DNA from: Bifidobacteriaceae bacterium
GTDB lineage: Bacteria; Actinomycetota; Actinomycetes; Actinomycetales; WQXJ01
NCBI GenBank assembly: GCA_031278675.1
Contig: JAITJY010000006.1
Span: 1 to 10,245, forward strand
Direction: 5' to 3'
DNA length: 10,245 nt
Of the stretch, positions 1 through 5,943 are shown piece by piece. Position numbers and translations under genes: made by a program. The notes beneath the pieces were generated by a model. That model was not told the origin of the DNA. It did no database searches and worked only from the letters and a program-made list of their open reading frames with translations. Numbering within the stretch: position 1 is the first letter of the stretch; every line of letters begins with the position of its first letter.

Positions 1-67
1 GCAACACTCGACGCGGCTGGGGCCGCGAAGGGCCCGTCGAGCGTACCAACTCGTCGGCTTGGGGCCG

Positions 68-217
68 CGAGTGTTTCAATTTATCTCCTGGATTTCGTCG
101 AGTGTTTCAATTTATCTCCCGCCCTCAGCATCACCGCAGGTCAGAGCACTGGGCTAGGTTGGGCTGGAGATAAATTGAAACACTCGCCACCGGAAAGGAG
201 ATAAATTGAAACACTCG
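68..217. repeat. Symmetrical F-F-R-R inverted repeat unit (150 bp)
   Basis: Two forward 21-mers (68-88, 99-119) are separated by 10 bp. A 46-bp centre follows (120-165), then two reverse 21-mers (166-186, 197-217), again separated by 10 bp. Each pair has a 31-bp period, close to three helical turns. In single strands the inner copies could pair across a 46-nt loop and the outer copies could extend that stem around 10-nt internal loops. The 10-bp spacers of the left and right pairs are not complementary, so selection appears to act on the 21-mer rather than on one continuous palindrome. It resembles a miniature inverted-repeat element with doubled ends, but no target-site duplication is evident. 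Confidence 0.8.
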
Positions 218-317
218 ACGCGGCTTGGGGCCGCGATGGGTTCGCCGGGCGTGTCAATTCGTCGGCTGGGGGCCGCGATGGGCTCGCCGAGCGTGTCAAC
301 TCGTCGGCTTGGGGCCG
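218..317. repeat. 42-bp GC-rich minisatellite within the array
   Basis: The motif CGGCTTGGGGCCGCGA recurs at 221, 263 and 305 with an exact 42-bp period; near the left edge it starts at 14 and 55 (41 bp apart, one base lost). Each unit also carries a 21-base segment (39-59, 247-267, 289-309) that aligns without gaps to the AT-rich 21-mer. The 289-309 copy is identical at about 14 of 21 positions and many of the differences are C/T transitions. The minisatellite therefore seems to derive from the same ancestral word as the sharp repeats. The right half of the array has one more 42-bp unit than the left half. Confidence 0.75.
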
Positions 318-436
318 CGAGTGTTTCAATTTATCTCCTGGGTTTCGTCGAGTGTTTCAATTTATCTCCGCCCCTCAGCATCACCGCAGGTCAGGGCGTT
401 GGGCTTGGTTGGGCTGGAGATAAATTGAAACACTCG
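318..436. repeat. Second, incomplete F-F-R repeat unit
   Basis: This is a copy of the 68-186 unit, offset by 250 bp. It has forward 21-mers at 318-338 and 349-369, a 46-bp centre (370-415) and one reverse 21-mer (416-436). The bases after the last copy (437-443) still match the spacer that follows the first reverse copy of unit 1. The expected second reverse copy is missing, and the array ends there. The centre has diverged from that of unit 1 at about 6 of 46 positions, while all three 21-mers are unchanged. Confidence 0.8.
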
Positions 437-479
437 ACACCGGCCGGCGCTGACCGCCCGCGCCGCTCGCCAGCCCCGG

Positions 480-579
480 CAGGTAGCCGAAACCCTTGCA
501 CCCCAGCCGAGTTTCGCCTACTCGGGGTCCCCACAAAATCTCGGAGCGAAGCGGACACAGCCGCCGGTTTTGCTACCTG
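480..579. repeat. 100-bp foldback element, dispersed repeat family 1 (copy 1)
   Basis: The ends are a perfect 8-bp inverted repeat, CAGGTAGC (480-487) and GCTACCTG (572-579). The pairing continues as AAACC (490-494) with GGTTT (566-570) after a small asymmetric internal loop. Inside is a second hairpin, CCGAGT (507-512) with ACTCGG (520-525) around a 7-base loop. The first 59 bases recur at 10188-10245. This could be a tiny non-autonomous mobile element or a structured transcript. It lies in the gap downstream of the acetyltransferase gene. No protein is evident. Confidence 0.65.
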
Positions 580-686
580 ACGCGACGGCCCGACAAGCCG
601 CCCATCCGCACGTCACAAACCAAGAACACCGCGCAACAGCGGAAAAGACGAGAGCGGATCTACGCTGCCAGCCTTCACGGGAGTTC

Positions 687-753
687 GGCCAGGAACGCCC
701 ATCGCACCCGTCTGGTGCCTCCCTGCGGCGATCATCGGCGGATCCCGGCTTAG
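687..753. repeat. 67-bp dispersed repeat family 2 (copy 1)
   Basis: Sixty-seven bases starting GGCCAGGAACGCCC and ending CTTAG match 5804-5870 in the same orientation, with 8 substitutions and no gaps. This copy overlaps the stop codon of the acetyltransferase gene (750-752), so that gene may end inside it. It starts about 107 bp after the foldback element. No strong internal hairpin is seen. On the minus strand one frame is conserved between the two copies, but nothing indicates that it is translated. Confidence 0.7.
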
Positions 754-1814
754 AGTTCGAGGCCGTACACAATGGAGCGGACGCCGGGGCTGAAACCAAA
801 GTCCTCGAACATGGCGCGGCCGGAATGCGGCATCGCCGGGTCTAAGGGTGCGGCGGCGAAGCGGCGGCCGTCATCGGCGAACTGGTTGAGAGCGCGACTC
901 ATGAGCGCTCGCCCAATCCCGCGCTGCCGGTAGCCCGGGACCACCGCGAGCCGGTGGATCGTTGCCTCCGAGCGCGGTGTCAGCTGCGACGTGGGGCGTT
1001 GCACCAGCGCGAGCACGTAGCCGGCAACGCGTCCTTCGGCTGGGTCCAACGCGACACAACTGAGCTCCGGACGGTACTCTGACCAGCGCTTTTGCCAAAG
1101 CGACGGGTAGATCGGGCCGGGTGCCCAAGCGTTCGCGGTGGCCTCATTGTGGGCTTGGCGAACCGACTCGGGGTCAACCCGTTCAAGCGGGCGCCATTTC
1201 AGGTTGTCCGGTAAGTTCCAGCACGGGATGGGTGCTTCCAGGTCGCGTCGCATCTTGTAGACGGACCGCATCTGCGAGAACCCGGCTGCCATCAGGAGGC
1301 GCCGTTGGTTCGGCGCCGACTCAGCAACGTAGGCCAGCATCCGCACTCTGCCGTCGCCTGGGAGATCGCCCAGCAACTGGCGCGCTCGGCCTTCCTGCCA
1401 GGCCATGAGTGAACCACCAATCCCGCGGCCGGACCAGGACGAATCGACCGCTCCATGCACCACAATCGTGTTGGTCGCGGGCCACAGGTGCAAAATCCCC
1501 GCTGCCCGCAGTACGCCGGCGCGGTCGAACCCGCCCAGAGTGGCTCCGTGTTCGCCCGCCCGCGCCACACTGATTTGGCGTGCCCCGACCAGCACCGGCG
1601 ACAGCAGGTCCAAGGCGACCTCAGGAGCATCATCCGTGCTGGTCATCAACGAGTTGAGCTGCGCCTCGTCGGCTTGACGCAGCGGGTGCCACAGCAACTG
1701 GTGACGCGGTGAGGGGATGGACAGCTCAATGGGTGCGCGGACCCGCTGCGCAATCGGTATGCCGGACGGGTGGCGCGACGGGATTTCCACGCAGGACAGC
1801 CTATCTGGGACCAA
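750..1814 (-). CDS. Two-domain GNAT family N-acetyltransferase
   Basis: This is a predicted acyl-CoA-dependent acetyltransferase of 354 aa with two GNAT folds in tandem. The first domain (about 37-190) has the CoA-binding motif SGRGIGGSLM at 128-137 and an N...L...GF motif at 169-179. The second domain (about 205-354) has RQRGIGRALM at 296-305 and ends its core at GF (340-341). Each domain opens with a W-x-P-L segment (42-45 and 207-210). Tandem GNAT architecture and size recall mycothiol synthase MshD, but I see no specific match, so the substrate is unassigned. The start is uncertain: TTG at 1814 has GAGGG just upstream, and a GTG at residue 9 is an alternative. The ATG at residue 57 is too late because it would remove the first W-x-P-L strand. 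It lies 167 bp downstream of parE on the same strand and may be read through from it. Confidence 0.85.
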   Translation of the reverse strand: MVPDRLSCVEIPSRHPSGIPIAQRVRAPIELSIPSPRHQLLWHPLRQADEAQLNSLMTSTDDAPEVALDLLSPVLVGARQISVARAGEHGATLGGFDRAGVLRAAGILHLWPATNTIVVHGAVDSSWSGRGIGGSLMAWQEGRARQLLGDLPGDGRVRMLAYVAESAPNQRRLLMAAGFSQMRSVYKMRRDLEAPIPCWNLPDNLKWRPLERVDPESVRQAHNEATANAWAPGPIYPSLWQKRWSEYRPELSCVALDPAEGRVAGYVLALVQRPTSQLTPRSEATIHRLAVVPGYRQRGIGRALMSRALNQFADDGRRFAAAPLDPAMPHSGRAMFEDFGFSPGVRSIVYGLEL

Positions 1815-1877
1815 ATGCCCTCAGCCACACGCGCCGCCGACAAGGCGCTCAGGCGCGGTCAACGTTGCACCCGCCTA

Positions 1878-1970
1878 CAGCCCGCCCGGCCGGTTGCGCG
1901 GCAGCGCGGTCGGCTGACCCGGCGCCAATCAGCGCCACATTCCCCACACAGCCCACCCGGCCGGTTGCGC
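1878..1970. repeat. 22-bp direct repeat pair and small hairpin in the parE-acetyltransferase gap
   Basis: A 22-bp sequence ending CCCGGCCGGTTGCGC is present at 1878-1899 and 1949-1970, 71 bp apart, with one mismatch. Between the two lies a 5-bp stem hairpin, GGCGC-CAATCA-GCGCC (1921-1936). Both sit directly downstream of the parE stop in the direction of transcription. They might form a U-tract-less terminator or a processing site. The repeat is clear; any role is inference. Confidence 0.5.
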
Positions 1971-1981
1971 CCCTGGCCCGG

Positions 1982-4084
1982 TCAGGCGTCGATCAGGTCC
2001 GCGTCGAGGAGGCCGGCGTGTTCCACCAAGAAATCGCGGCGCGGCGCCACCTCCGATCCCATCAACAACTCGAAGACCCGCTCTGCGGCGGCGGCGTCCG
2101 CCACACCGACCCGACGCAGCATACGATGACGCGGGTCCATCGTGGTTTCGGCCAACTGGTGTGCGTCCATCTCTCCCAGGCCCTTGTAACGCTGGACAGG
2201 CTGGGCATACTTCAACCCTTGACGCTCCAGCTTCGCGATCAACGTGGTTAGTTGACGCTCGCTATACGTGTAATGCGTCTCTTTGCCGCGCTTGGTTGTC
2301 ACCAGGACGCGATGCAGCGGGGGCACCGCCGCAAAGACCCGGCCCGCTTCTACCAAAGGACGCATGTAGCGGAAGAACAGCGTCAACAACAACGTGCGGA
2401 TGTGGGCGCCGTCCACATCCGCATCCGTCATCAAGATCACCTTGCCGTACCGGGCCGCCTCCAACTCGAAAGTGCGCCCCGAGCCCGCCCCGATCACCTG
2501 GATAATCGCGGAACATTCCAGGTTCTTCAACATGTCCGTAATGGACGCCTTCTGCGTGTTGAGGAGCTTGCCCCGGATCGGGAACAAGGCTTGGAAGTCC
2601 GATTGGCGGGCGAGTTTCGCCGTTCCCAGCGCCGAATCACCTTCCACAATGAACAACTCAGAGCGCTCCACGTCCGAACTGCGGCAGTCGGCCAGTTTGG
2701 CGGGCAGCGAAGAAGTCTCCAGGGCGTTCTTACGCCGGGAAATCTCCTTGTGAGTGCGCGCCGCCACCCTGGCACGCATCTCCGTGACCACCTTCTCCAA
2801 GATCAGGAAACTCTCCGCCTTTTCATCCTTCTTGGTGGAACTGAGCCGTTTGACGACCGCCTTGTGCATGATCTTCGACACAATAGCCCGCACCGGCGCC
2901 GTGCCCAGCACCTCTTTGGTTTGGCCTTCGAACTGGGGCTCCGCCAACCGCACGGTCACCACAGCGGTCAGCCCCGCCAGGACGTCTTCCTTCTCGATCC
3001 GCGTCGCACCGTCCTTGCCGCCAGTCTTCAGCCGCCGGGCGTTCGCCTCGATTTGGGAGCGCACCGCTTTGAGCAGACCCTGCTCAAAACCTTGCAGATG
3101 AGTGCCGCCTTTGGGTGTGGCGATTATGTTGACGAACGTCTTGACCACCGTGTCATAGCCGCTCCCCCAGCGCAGTGCCGCATCCAGCACGCAGGTCCGT
3201 TCCACTTCGGTGGGTCGCAGGTGCCCGTCCTGGTCCAACTGCTGAACAGTTTCGGTGAACACGCCCTCGCCCACGATATGCCACGTTTTTTGGATTGACT
3301 GGTCAGGCGCCAGATATTCGACGTAATCCACCACCCCACCTTGATGCTGGAAGACCTCCTCAAGGGGCGTCTCGCCCCGCCAGTCCCGTACCCGCAACAC
3401 CAGTCCTGGCACCAAGAACGAGGTTTGCCGCGCCCGATCCGTCAAAGCCTCCCAACAAAACCCACCCGGGTCGGGGAAGATTTGCGGGTCCGCCCAGTAG
3501 CGCACCCGCGTCCCGGTCTTGGCCTTGGCCACGCGACCGGTGATGTCCAGCGCCGACGCTTGCGTAAACGGCGTAAACGGGGCGGTGGGGCTGGGCTGGG
3601 CGGCGTCATCGTACGCGCCGGGTTCTCCCCGGTGGAACCGCATGGTGTGCAGGCGCCCGCCGCGCGCGACCTCCACGTCCAGCCGGGCGGACAGCGCGTT
3701 GACCACCGACGCGCCGACGCCGTGCAAGCCACCCGCCGCGCCGTACGTGGCGCCCGCCCCGCCGAACTTCCCGCCCGCGTGCAATTTGGTGAAGACCACC
3801 TCAACCCCGGTCAGCCCCGTCTTGGGTTCGATGTCGACCGGGATGCCGCGGCCGTTGTCCTGGACCTCGATCGACCCGTCCGCGAACACAGTCACCGTGA
3901 TCTGGTCGCAGAATCCCGCGAGCGCTTCATCCACCGAATTGTCGATGATCTCCCAGACGCAGTGCATCAGGCCACGCGAATCCGTGGACCCGATGTACAT
4001 CCCGGGCCGTTTCCGGACCGCTTCGAGCCCCTCCAAGACTTGCAAATGGTGGGCCGAGTACTCAGACGCAACAGTTAAAGACAC
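1982..4084 (-). CDS. parE: DNA topoisomerase IV subunit B (ParE)
   Basis: This is the ATPase subunit of type IIA topoisomerase IV, which with ParC decatenates and relaxes chromosomal DNA; ParC is not in the window. From the GTG at 4084 the protein is 700 aa, usual for actinobacterial ParE. The GHKL ATPase domain shows EIIDN (45-49, catalytic Glu and Mg-binding Asn), DNGRGIP (76-82) and GGLHGVGASVVNALS (118-132). The TOPRIM domain shows EGDSA (481-485) and DADVD (554-558, metal binding). YKGLGEM (633-639) is a family signature. The N-terminal run IGSTDSRGLMHCVWEIIDN is more typical of ParE than GyrB. An in-frame ATG at 4114 would add 10 residues. I prefer 4084 because the N-terminal length fits relatives and a TAGACT box sits 7 bp upstream, suggesting a leaderless mRNA. 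The open frame continues to 4354, but the extra sequence is not ParE-like. Confidence 0.95.
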   Translation of the reverse strand: MSLTVASEYSAHHLQVLEGLEAVRKRPGMYIGSTDSRGLMHCVWEIIDNSVDEALAGFCDQITVTVFADGSIEVQDNGRGIPVDIEPKTGLTGVEVVFTKLHAGGKFGGAGATYGAAGGLHGVGASVVNALSARLDVEVARGGRLHTMRFHRGEPGAYDDAAQPSPTAPFTPFTQASALDITGRVAKAKTGTRVRYWADPQIFPDPGGFCWEALTDRARQTSFLVPGLVLRVRDWRGETPLEEVFQHQGGVVDYVEYLAPDQSIQKTWHIVGEGVFTETVQQLDQDGHLRPTEVERTCVLDAALRWGSGYDTVVKTFVNIIATPKGGTHLQGFEQGLLKAVRSQIEANARRLKTGGKDGATRIEKEDVLAGLTAVVTVRLAEPQFEGQTKEVLGTAPVRAIVSKIMHKAVVKRLSSTKKDEKAESFLILEKVVTEMRARVAARTHKEISRRKNALETSSLPAKLADCRSSDVERSELFIVEGDSALGTAKLARQSDFQALFPIRGKLLNTQKASITDMLKNLECSAIIQVIGAGSGRTFELEAARYGKVILMTDADVDGAHIRTLLLTLFFRYMRPLVEAGRVFAAVPPLHRVLVTTKRGKETHYTYSERQLTTLIAKLERQGLKYAQPVQRYKGLGEMDAHQLAETTMDPRHRMLRRVGVADAAAAERVFELLMGSEVAPRRDFLVEHAGLLDADLIDA

Positions 4085-4091
4085 GCCTGGC

Positions 4092-4097
4092 AGTCTA
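4092..4097 (-). promoter_or_regulatory. Candidate parE -10 box (leaderless promoter)
   Basis: On the minus strand TAGACT ends 7 bases before the GTG at 4084, so transcription would begin at or next to the start codon. Neither 4084 nor the alternative ATG at 4114 has a good ribosome binding site, which fits a leaderless transcript, a common arrangement in Actinobacteria. No convincing -35 box is visible; TTACGA with a 16-bp spacer is weak. Confidence 0.4.
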
Positions 4098-4513
4098 TGG
4101 CCGGGCACTGACATCGTAAGCCGCACCGCGCCATCGTGCCGCGAAACCGGGGGCAGACCGGCCGCAGGGCCTGCCACGCAACCCGCGCGCGCCGCCGCTG
4201 GTGCCCCGGAAATGTGATGAAGAACACACCCCGAATGCGGAACTGGCCCAGGCCGCCATTCGTTGAATATATAGAAGGTCCCGCCGAGCGGGCCGCGTAC
4301 TCTGGGGCGAAGTCGGTGCGCGGAAGCCGGTGGGACCTTTCGTCTGCCCCGCACCGGTAGGGCGCCGCCCCAACCCAGCCGAGCACGGCCGCCGATCCGA
4401 TCCCAAGCCGCCCTGGGCTCCCGCCACGCCGGTGGAGCGGCGCGGGCTGGGGTTACGCCAGCGGCGAAGACCGGCCCGAACGCGGTAAGGATTTGACCAA
4501 CTGATGGTTATAT
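4098..4513. other. Divergent intergenic region between parE and the zinc-ribbon gene
   Basis: About 415 bp separates two divergent genes. I see no gene here. It holds an AT-rich island, TTGAATATATAGAA (4263-4276), next to a 5-bp-stem hairpin CCCGC-CGA-GCGGG (4280-4292). The island could be part of a promoter on either strand, but I find no properly spaced -35 box on either. TTGACC (4493-4498) and TATATG (4509-4514) lie close to the small gene, but only 10 bp apart. Confidence 0.4.
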
Positions 4514-4522
4514 GTGGACGTG

Positions 4523-4729
4523 ATGACAATTGAATCTCCGGCGCGCCTGGTGGCGCGCGACCGTTGCGACCGCTGTGGTGCGCGGGCTTATGTCCGGGCT
4601 GTCTTCGAGCGGGGCGAACTGCTGTTTTGCGCCCACCACGGGCGCGAAGCGATGCCTCGTCTCCGGGCCACGGCCCATCGCATCGACGATTTCAGTGACG
4701 ATCTCCAACCAGCAGACCTGCTCAGTTAG
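4523..4729 (+). CDS. Small zinc-ribbon protein, DUF7455 type
   Basis: This is a 68-aa protein with the pattern DRCDRCGARAYVR followed by ELLFCAHHGRE. A C-x2-C pair (15 and 18) and a later C-x2-H group (Cys36, His39) form a likely structural zinc site. This is the signature of the small actinobacterial DUF7455 proteins, usually found close to the principal sigma factor and parE genes, as here. The molecular role is unknown. Start choice: ATG 4523 gives the usual short lead before the zinc motif; GTG at 4514 or 4520 is also possible, adding 3 or 1 residues. There is no good ribosome binding site, so a leaderless mRNA is possible. It is the only plus-strand gene in the window, divergent from parE and convergent with the DUF3152 gene. 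Confidence 0.85.
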   Translation: MTIESPARLVARDRCDRCGARAYVRAVFERGELLFCAHHGREAMPRLRATAHRIDDFSDDLQPADLLS

Positions 4730-4808
4730 ACCAACTGACGGGCTGAAACCTCGGTAGCTGAGCCGCCTTCGGGTCCCCCGGGACTGCGGCCGGATTGGGG
4801 CGCATGAC

Positions 4809-4845
4809 GGCCGGGCTTGCCCGGCACCGCCCGGGGGGCCCGGCC
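4809..4845. terminator. GC-rich hairpin between convergent genes
   Basis: GGCCGGGC (4809-4816) pairs perfectly with GCCCGGCC (4838-4845), with an alternative inner stem GCCGGGC/GCCCGGC (4810-4816 with 4819-4825). It lies between the stop of the zinc-ribbon gene (4729) and the stop of the DUF3152 gene (4857) and could serve both. There is no T-tract on either strand, so it would be a GC-hairpin type of terminator. Position and stem support it; function is inferred. Confidence 0.5.
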
Positions 4846-4856
4846 TGCGGGGCGGG

Positions 4857-5678
4857 TCAACCGAACAAGTCCGGCGCAGTCAGTTCAGAAGGCAGTGGAT
4901 ATTGGTTGAACACACAGCCGTCCAAGCCCTTCGACTGCTGCATCATCAGGGGCGCTATCTCGCCCGGGCCGGGGCAACTCGAATGGAAGTGGTGACCCAA
5001 CCAGTGACCCACTTCGTGATTGACGACCATGGCCCGGTAATCGGCGAGCGCGACGCCTTCCATCGCCCCAGGCAATGCGCCCTGGAGCCAACGAGTCTCG
5101 TTGATGATGATGTTCGGCCCAATTGAGCACGACAGGTTGGAGGTGCAGATGCTAGAGAAACTCGGCACCTCTTCCGGTTGTGTCAGCCAGACGGTGAAGT
5201 CGCCCCCGGATGCGACGCGTTCAAAGGCGATCCCGGCGGCTGGCCAACCGCGCGGATCAGCGAAAACGGCGGCCACCTCAGCCGCGAACTGATCCAAGTC
5301 GACTGTGACGGTGCCCTTCGGGGCGACATCGTAGGTGACCGTCGCCAAGACGGGGACCGGCGGGGTGGACGATGCCGTGGCGCCGGATGGGTTCGCACCT
5401 TCTGGCGCGGGACCGGCTGAGGTGCTAGCTGCGGGCTCCGGCGGGGTCTTCGGTTCCGCGACCGGGCTGGAGGAGATGGCCATGGCCGACTCGCCGGCCG
5501 AAGGCGCGCCGGTAGACCGCCCGGATGAGTCCGCCGGAGGCCAGGCCCAGGCCGCACCCCAAATGATCGCAATCAGCGCCAGGCCGGTCAGCGCGCCAGC
5601 AACCGGCGGGCCGGACTTCCGCCACCATTGGCCCAGGCGGCTGGTCGGCTGTCTCCGCGCATGCCAAGCTGATCTCAT
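4857..5678 (-). CDS. DUF3152 membrane-anchored metallopeptidase-like protein
   Basis: This is a 273-aa protein with a basic N-terminus (1-22), one transmembrane segment (about 26-46), a Pro/Ser/Ala/Thr-rich linker (47-110) and a C-terminal DUF3152 domain (about 111-273). The layout predicts an N-in protein with the domain outside the membrane. The domain carries HEVGHWLGHHFHSSC (221-235), the zinc-binding HExxH of zincin peptidases, followed by a Met-containing segment APLMMQQ (242-248) and the family-like KGLDGC (250-255). Four cysteines (178, 184, 235, 255) could form two disulfides. Substrate is unknown and peptidase activity is inferred. An oddity: one extra residue appears to separate the HExxH from the third histidine compared with the usual HEVGHxLGHxH of the family. 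ATG 5678 has AGGA about 10 bases upstream. It lies 265 bp downstream of the sigma factor gene on the same strand. Confidence 0.85.
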   Translation of the reverse strand: MRSAWHARRQPTSRLGQWWRKSGPPVAGALTGLALIAIIWGAAWAWPPADSSGRSTGAPSAGESAMAISSSPVAEPKTPPEPAASTSAGPAPEGANPSGATASSTPPVPVLATVTYDVAPKGTVTVDLDQFAAEVAAVFADPRGWPAAGIAFERVASGGDFTVWLTQPEEVPSFSSICTSNLSCSIGPNIIINETRWLQGALPGAMEGVALADYRAMVVNHEVGHWLGHHFHSSCPGPGEIAPLMMQQSKGLDGCVFNQYPLPSELTAPDLFG

Positions 5679-5803
5679 CTACCCGGATTCCTGTCGCTCA
5701 GCCATCACTCAACCATAACCCGTGACCAGCCAATCCGCCCAGTCCGGCACGCCGCTCAAGAAGCCGGACCGCGAGGCCGCCACGCCACCGGGTAGCCATC
5801 GCC

Positions 5804-5870
5804 GGCCAGGAACGCCCAGCGTACCCGTCTGGCGCTTCCCTCCGGCGCTCATCGGCGGATCCACGCTTAG
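5804..5870. repeat. 67-bp dispersed repeat family 2 (copy 2)
   Basis: This is the partner of 687-753, in the same orientation and with 59 of 67 bases identical. It sits in the 265-bp gap between the end of the sigma factor gene and the start of the DUF3152 gene. An in-frame minus-strand peptide is similar in both copies, but there is no start, binding site or length to support translation. The spread of one short sequence across two unrelated gaps suggests a genomic repeat family. Confidence 0.7.
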
Positions 5871-5891
5871 CGCACTCCAGTACGCCTCAGC

Positions 5892-5929
5892 ATGCAAAGA
5901 ACGCATAAGTATGCCAAGGACGCATCAGG
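5892..5929. repeat. Imperfect 19-bp tandem repeat downstream of the sigma gene
   Basis: Two adjacent 19-base units (5892-5910 and 5911-5929), both built on ATGC-AA-GACGCAT, agree at about 15 of 19 positions. They start 14 bases beyond the sigma factor stop codon in the direction of transcription. On the minus strand they include TTGGCA and, 17 bp on, CATGCT, a poor promoter match that could serve the DUF3152 gene. Confidence 0.45.
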
Positions 5930-5943
5930 GCGCCCGGGACAGC

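Larger units (their letters stand above)
1..436. repeat. Array of inverted and direct 21-bp repeats with minisatellite
   Basis: Seven perfect copies of one 21-bp word are present. In the forward sense (F) its core is GAGTGTTTCAATTTATCT. F copies lie at 68-88, 99-119, 318-338 and 349-369; reverse-complement (R) copies lie at 166-186, 197-217 and 416-436. Positions 1-10 match the last 10 bases of an R copy with one mismatch, so the array runs off the left edge. Only 8 of 21 bases are G or C, which stands out in this GC-rich DNA. The stretch 46-190 recurs at 296-440 with a constant offset of 250 bp. No convincing gene lies here: the reading frames across it just translate the repeats. Function is unknown. 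An insertion-sequence end, a protein-binding array or an intergenic repeat family are all possible. Confidence 0.9.

Noticed and set aside
68..436. CRISPR array (the repeat contains ATTGAAAC, a common CRISPR repeat ending)
   Set aside because: Copies lie in both orientations, gaps are 10 or 46 bp and themselves repeated rather than unique, and no cas genes are present.
206..580. Plus-strand reading frames across the array as repeat proteins
   Set aside because: They translate the 42-bp repeat in several frames, lack a ribosome binding site and continue into unrelated intergenic repeat DNA. The 42-bp period, a multiple of three, keeps any frame open.
4263..4292. AT-rich island with adjacent hairpin as a regulated promoter or small RNA start
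   Set aside because: No -35 box at proper spacing on either strand and no clear transcript end; kept only as a note in the intergenic entry.
4085..4354. N-terminal extension of ParE from an upstream start at 4354
   Set aside because: The added 90 residues do not resemble ParE and lie over promoter-like, AT-rich intergenic DNA. The conserved protein begins just after 4084.
4493..4514. TTGACC plus TATATG as a promoter for the small zinc-ribbon gene
   Set aside because: The spacer is only about 10 bp, too short for sigma-70 recognition. A -10-only leaderless promoter remains possible but unsupported.
5889..5917. TTGGCA-N17-CATGCT promoter for the DUF3152 gene on the minus strand
   Set aside because: The -35 is good but the -10 box matches at only about three positions and it overlaps a tandem repeat, so chance is likely.
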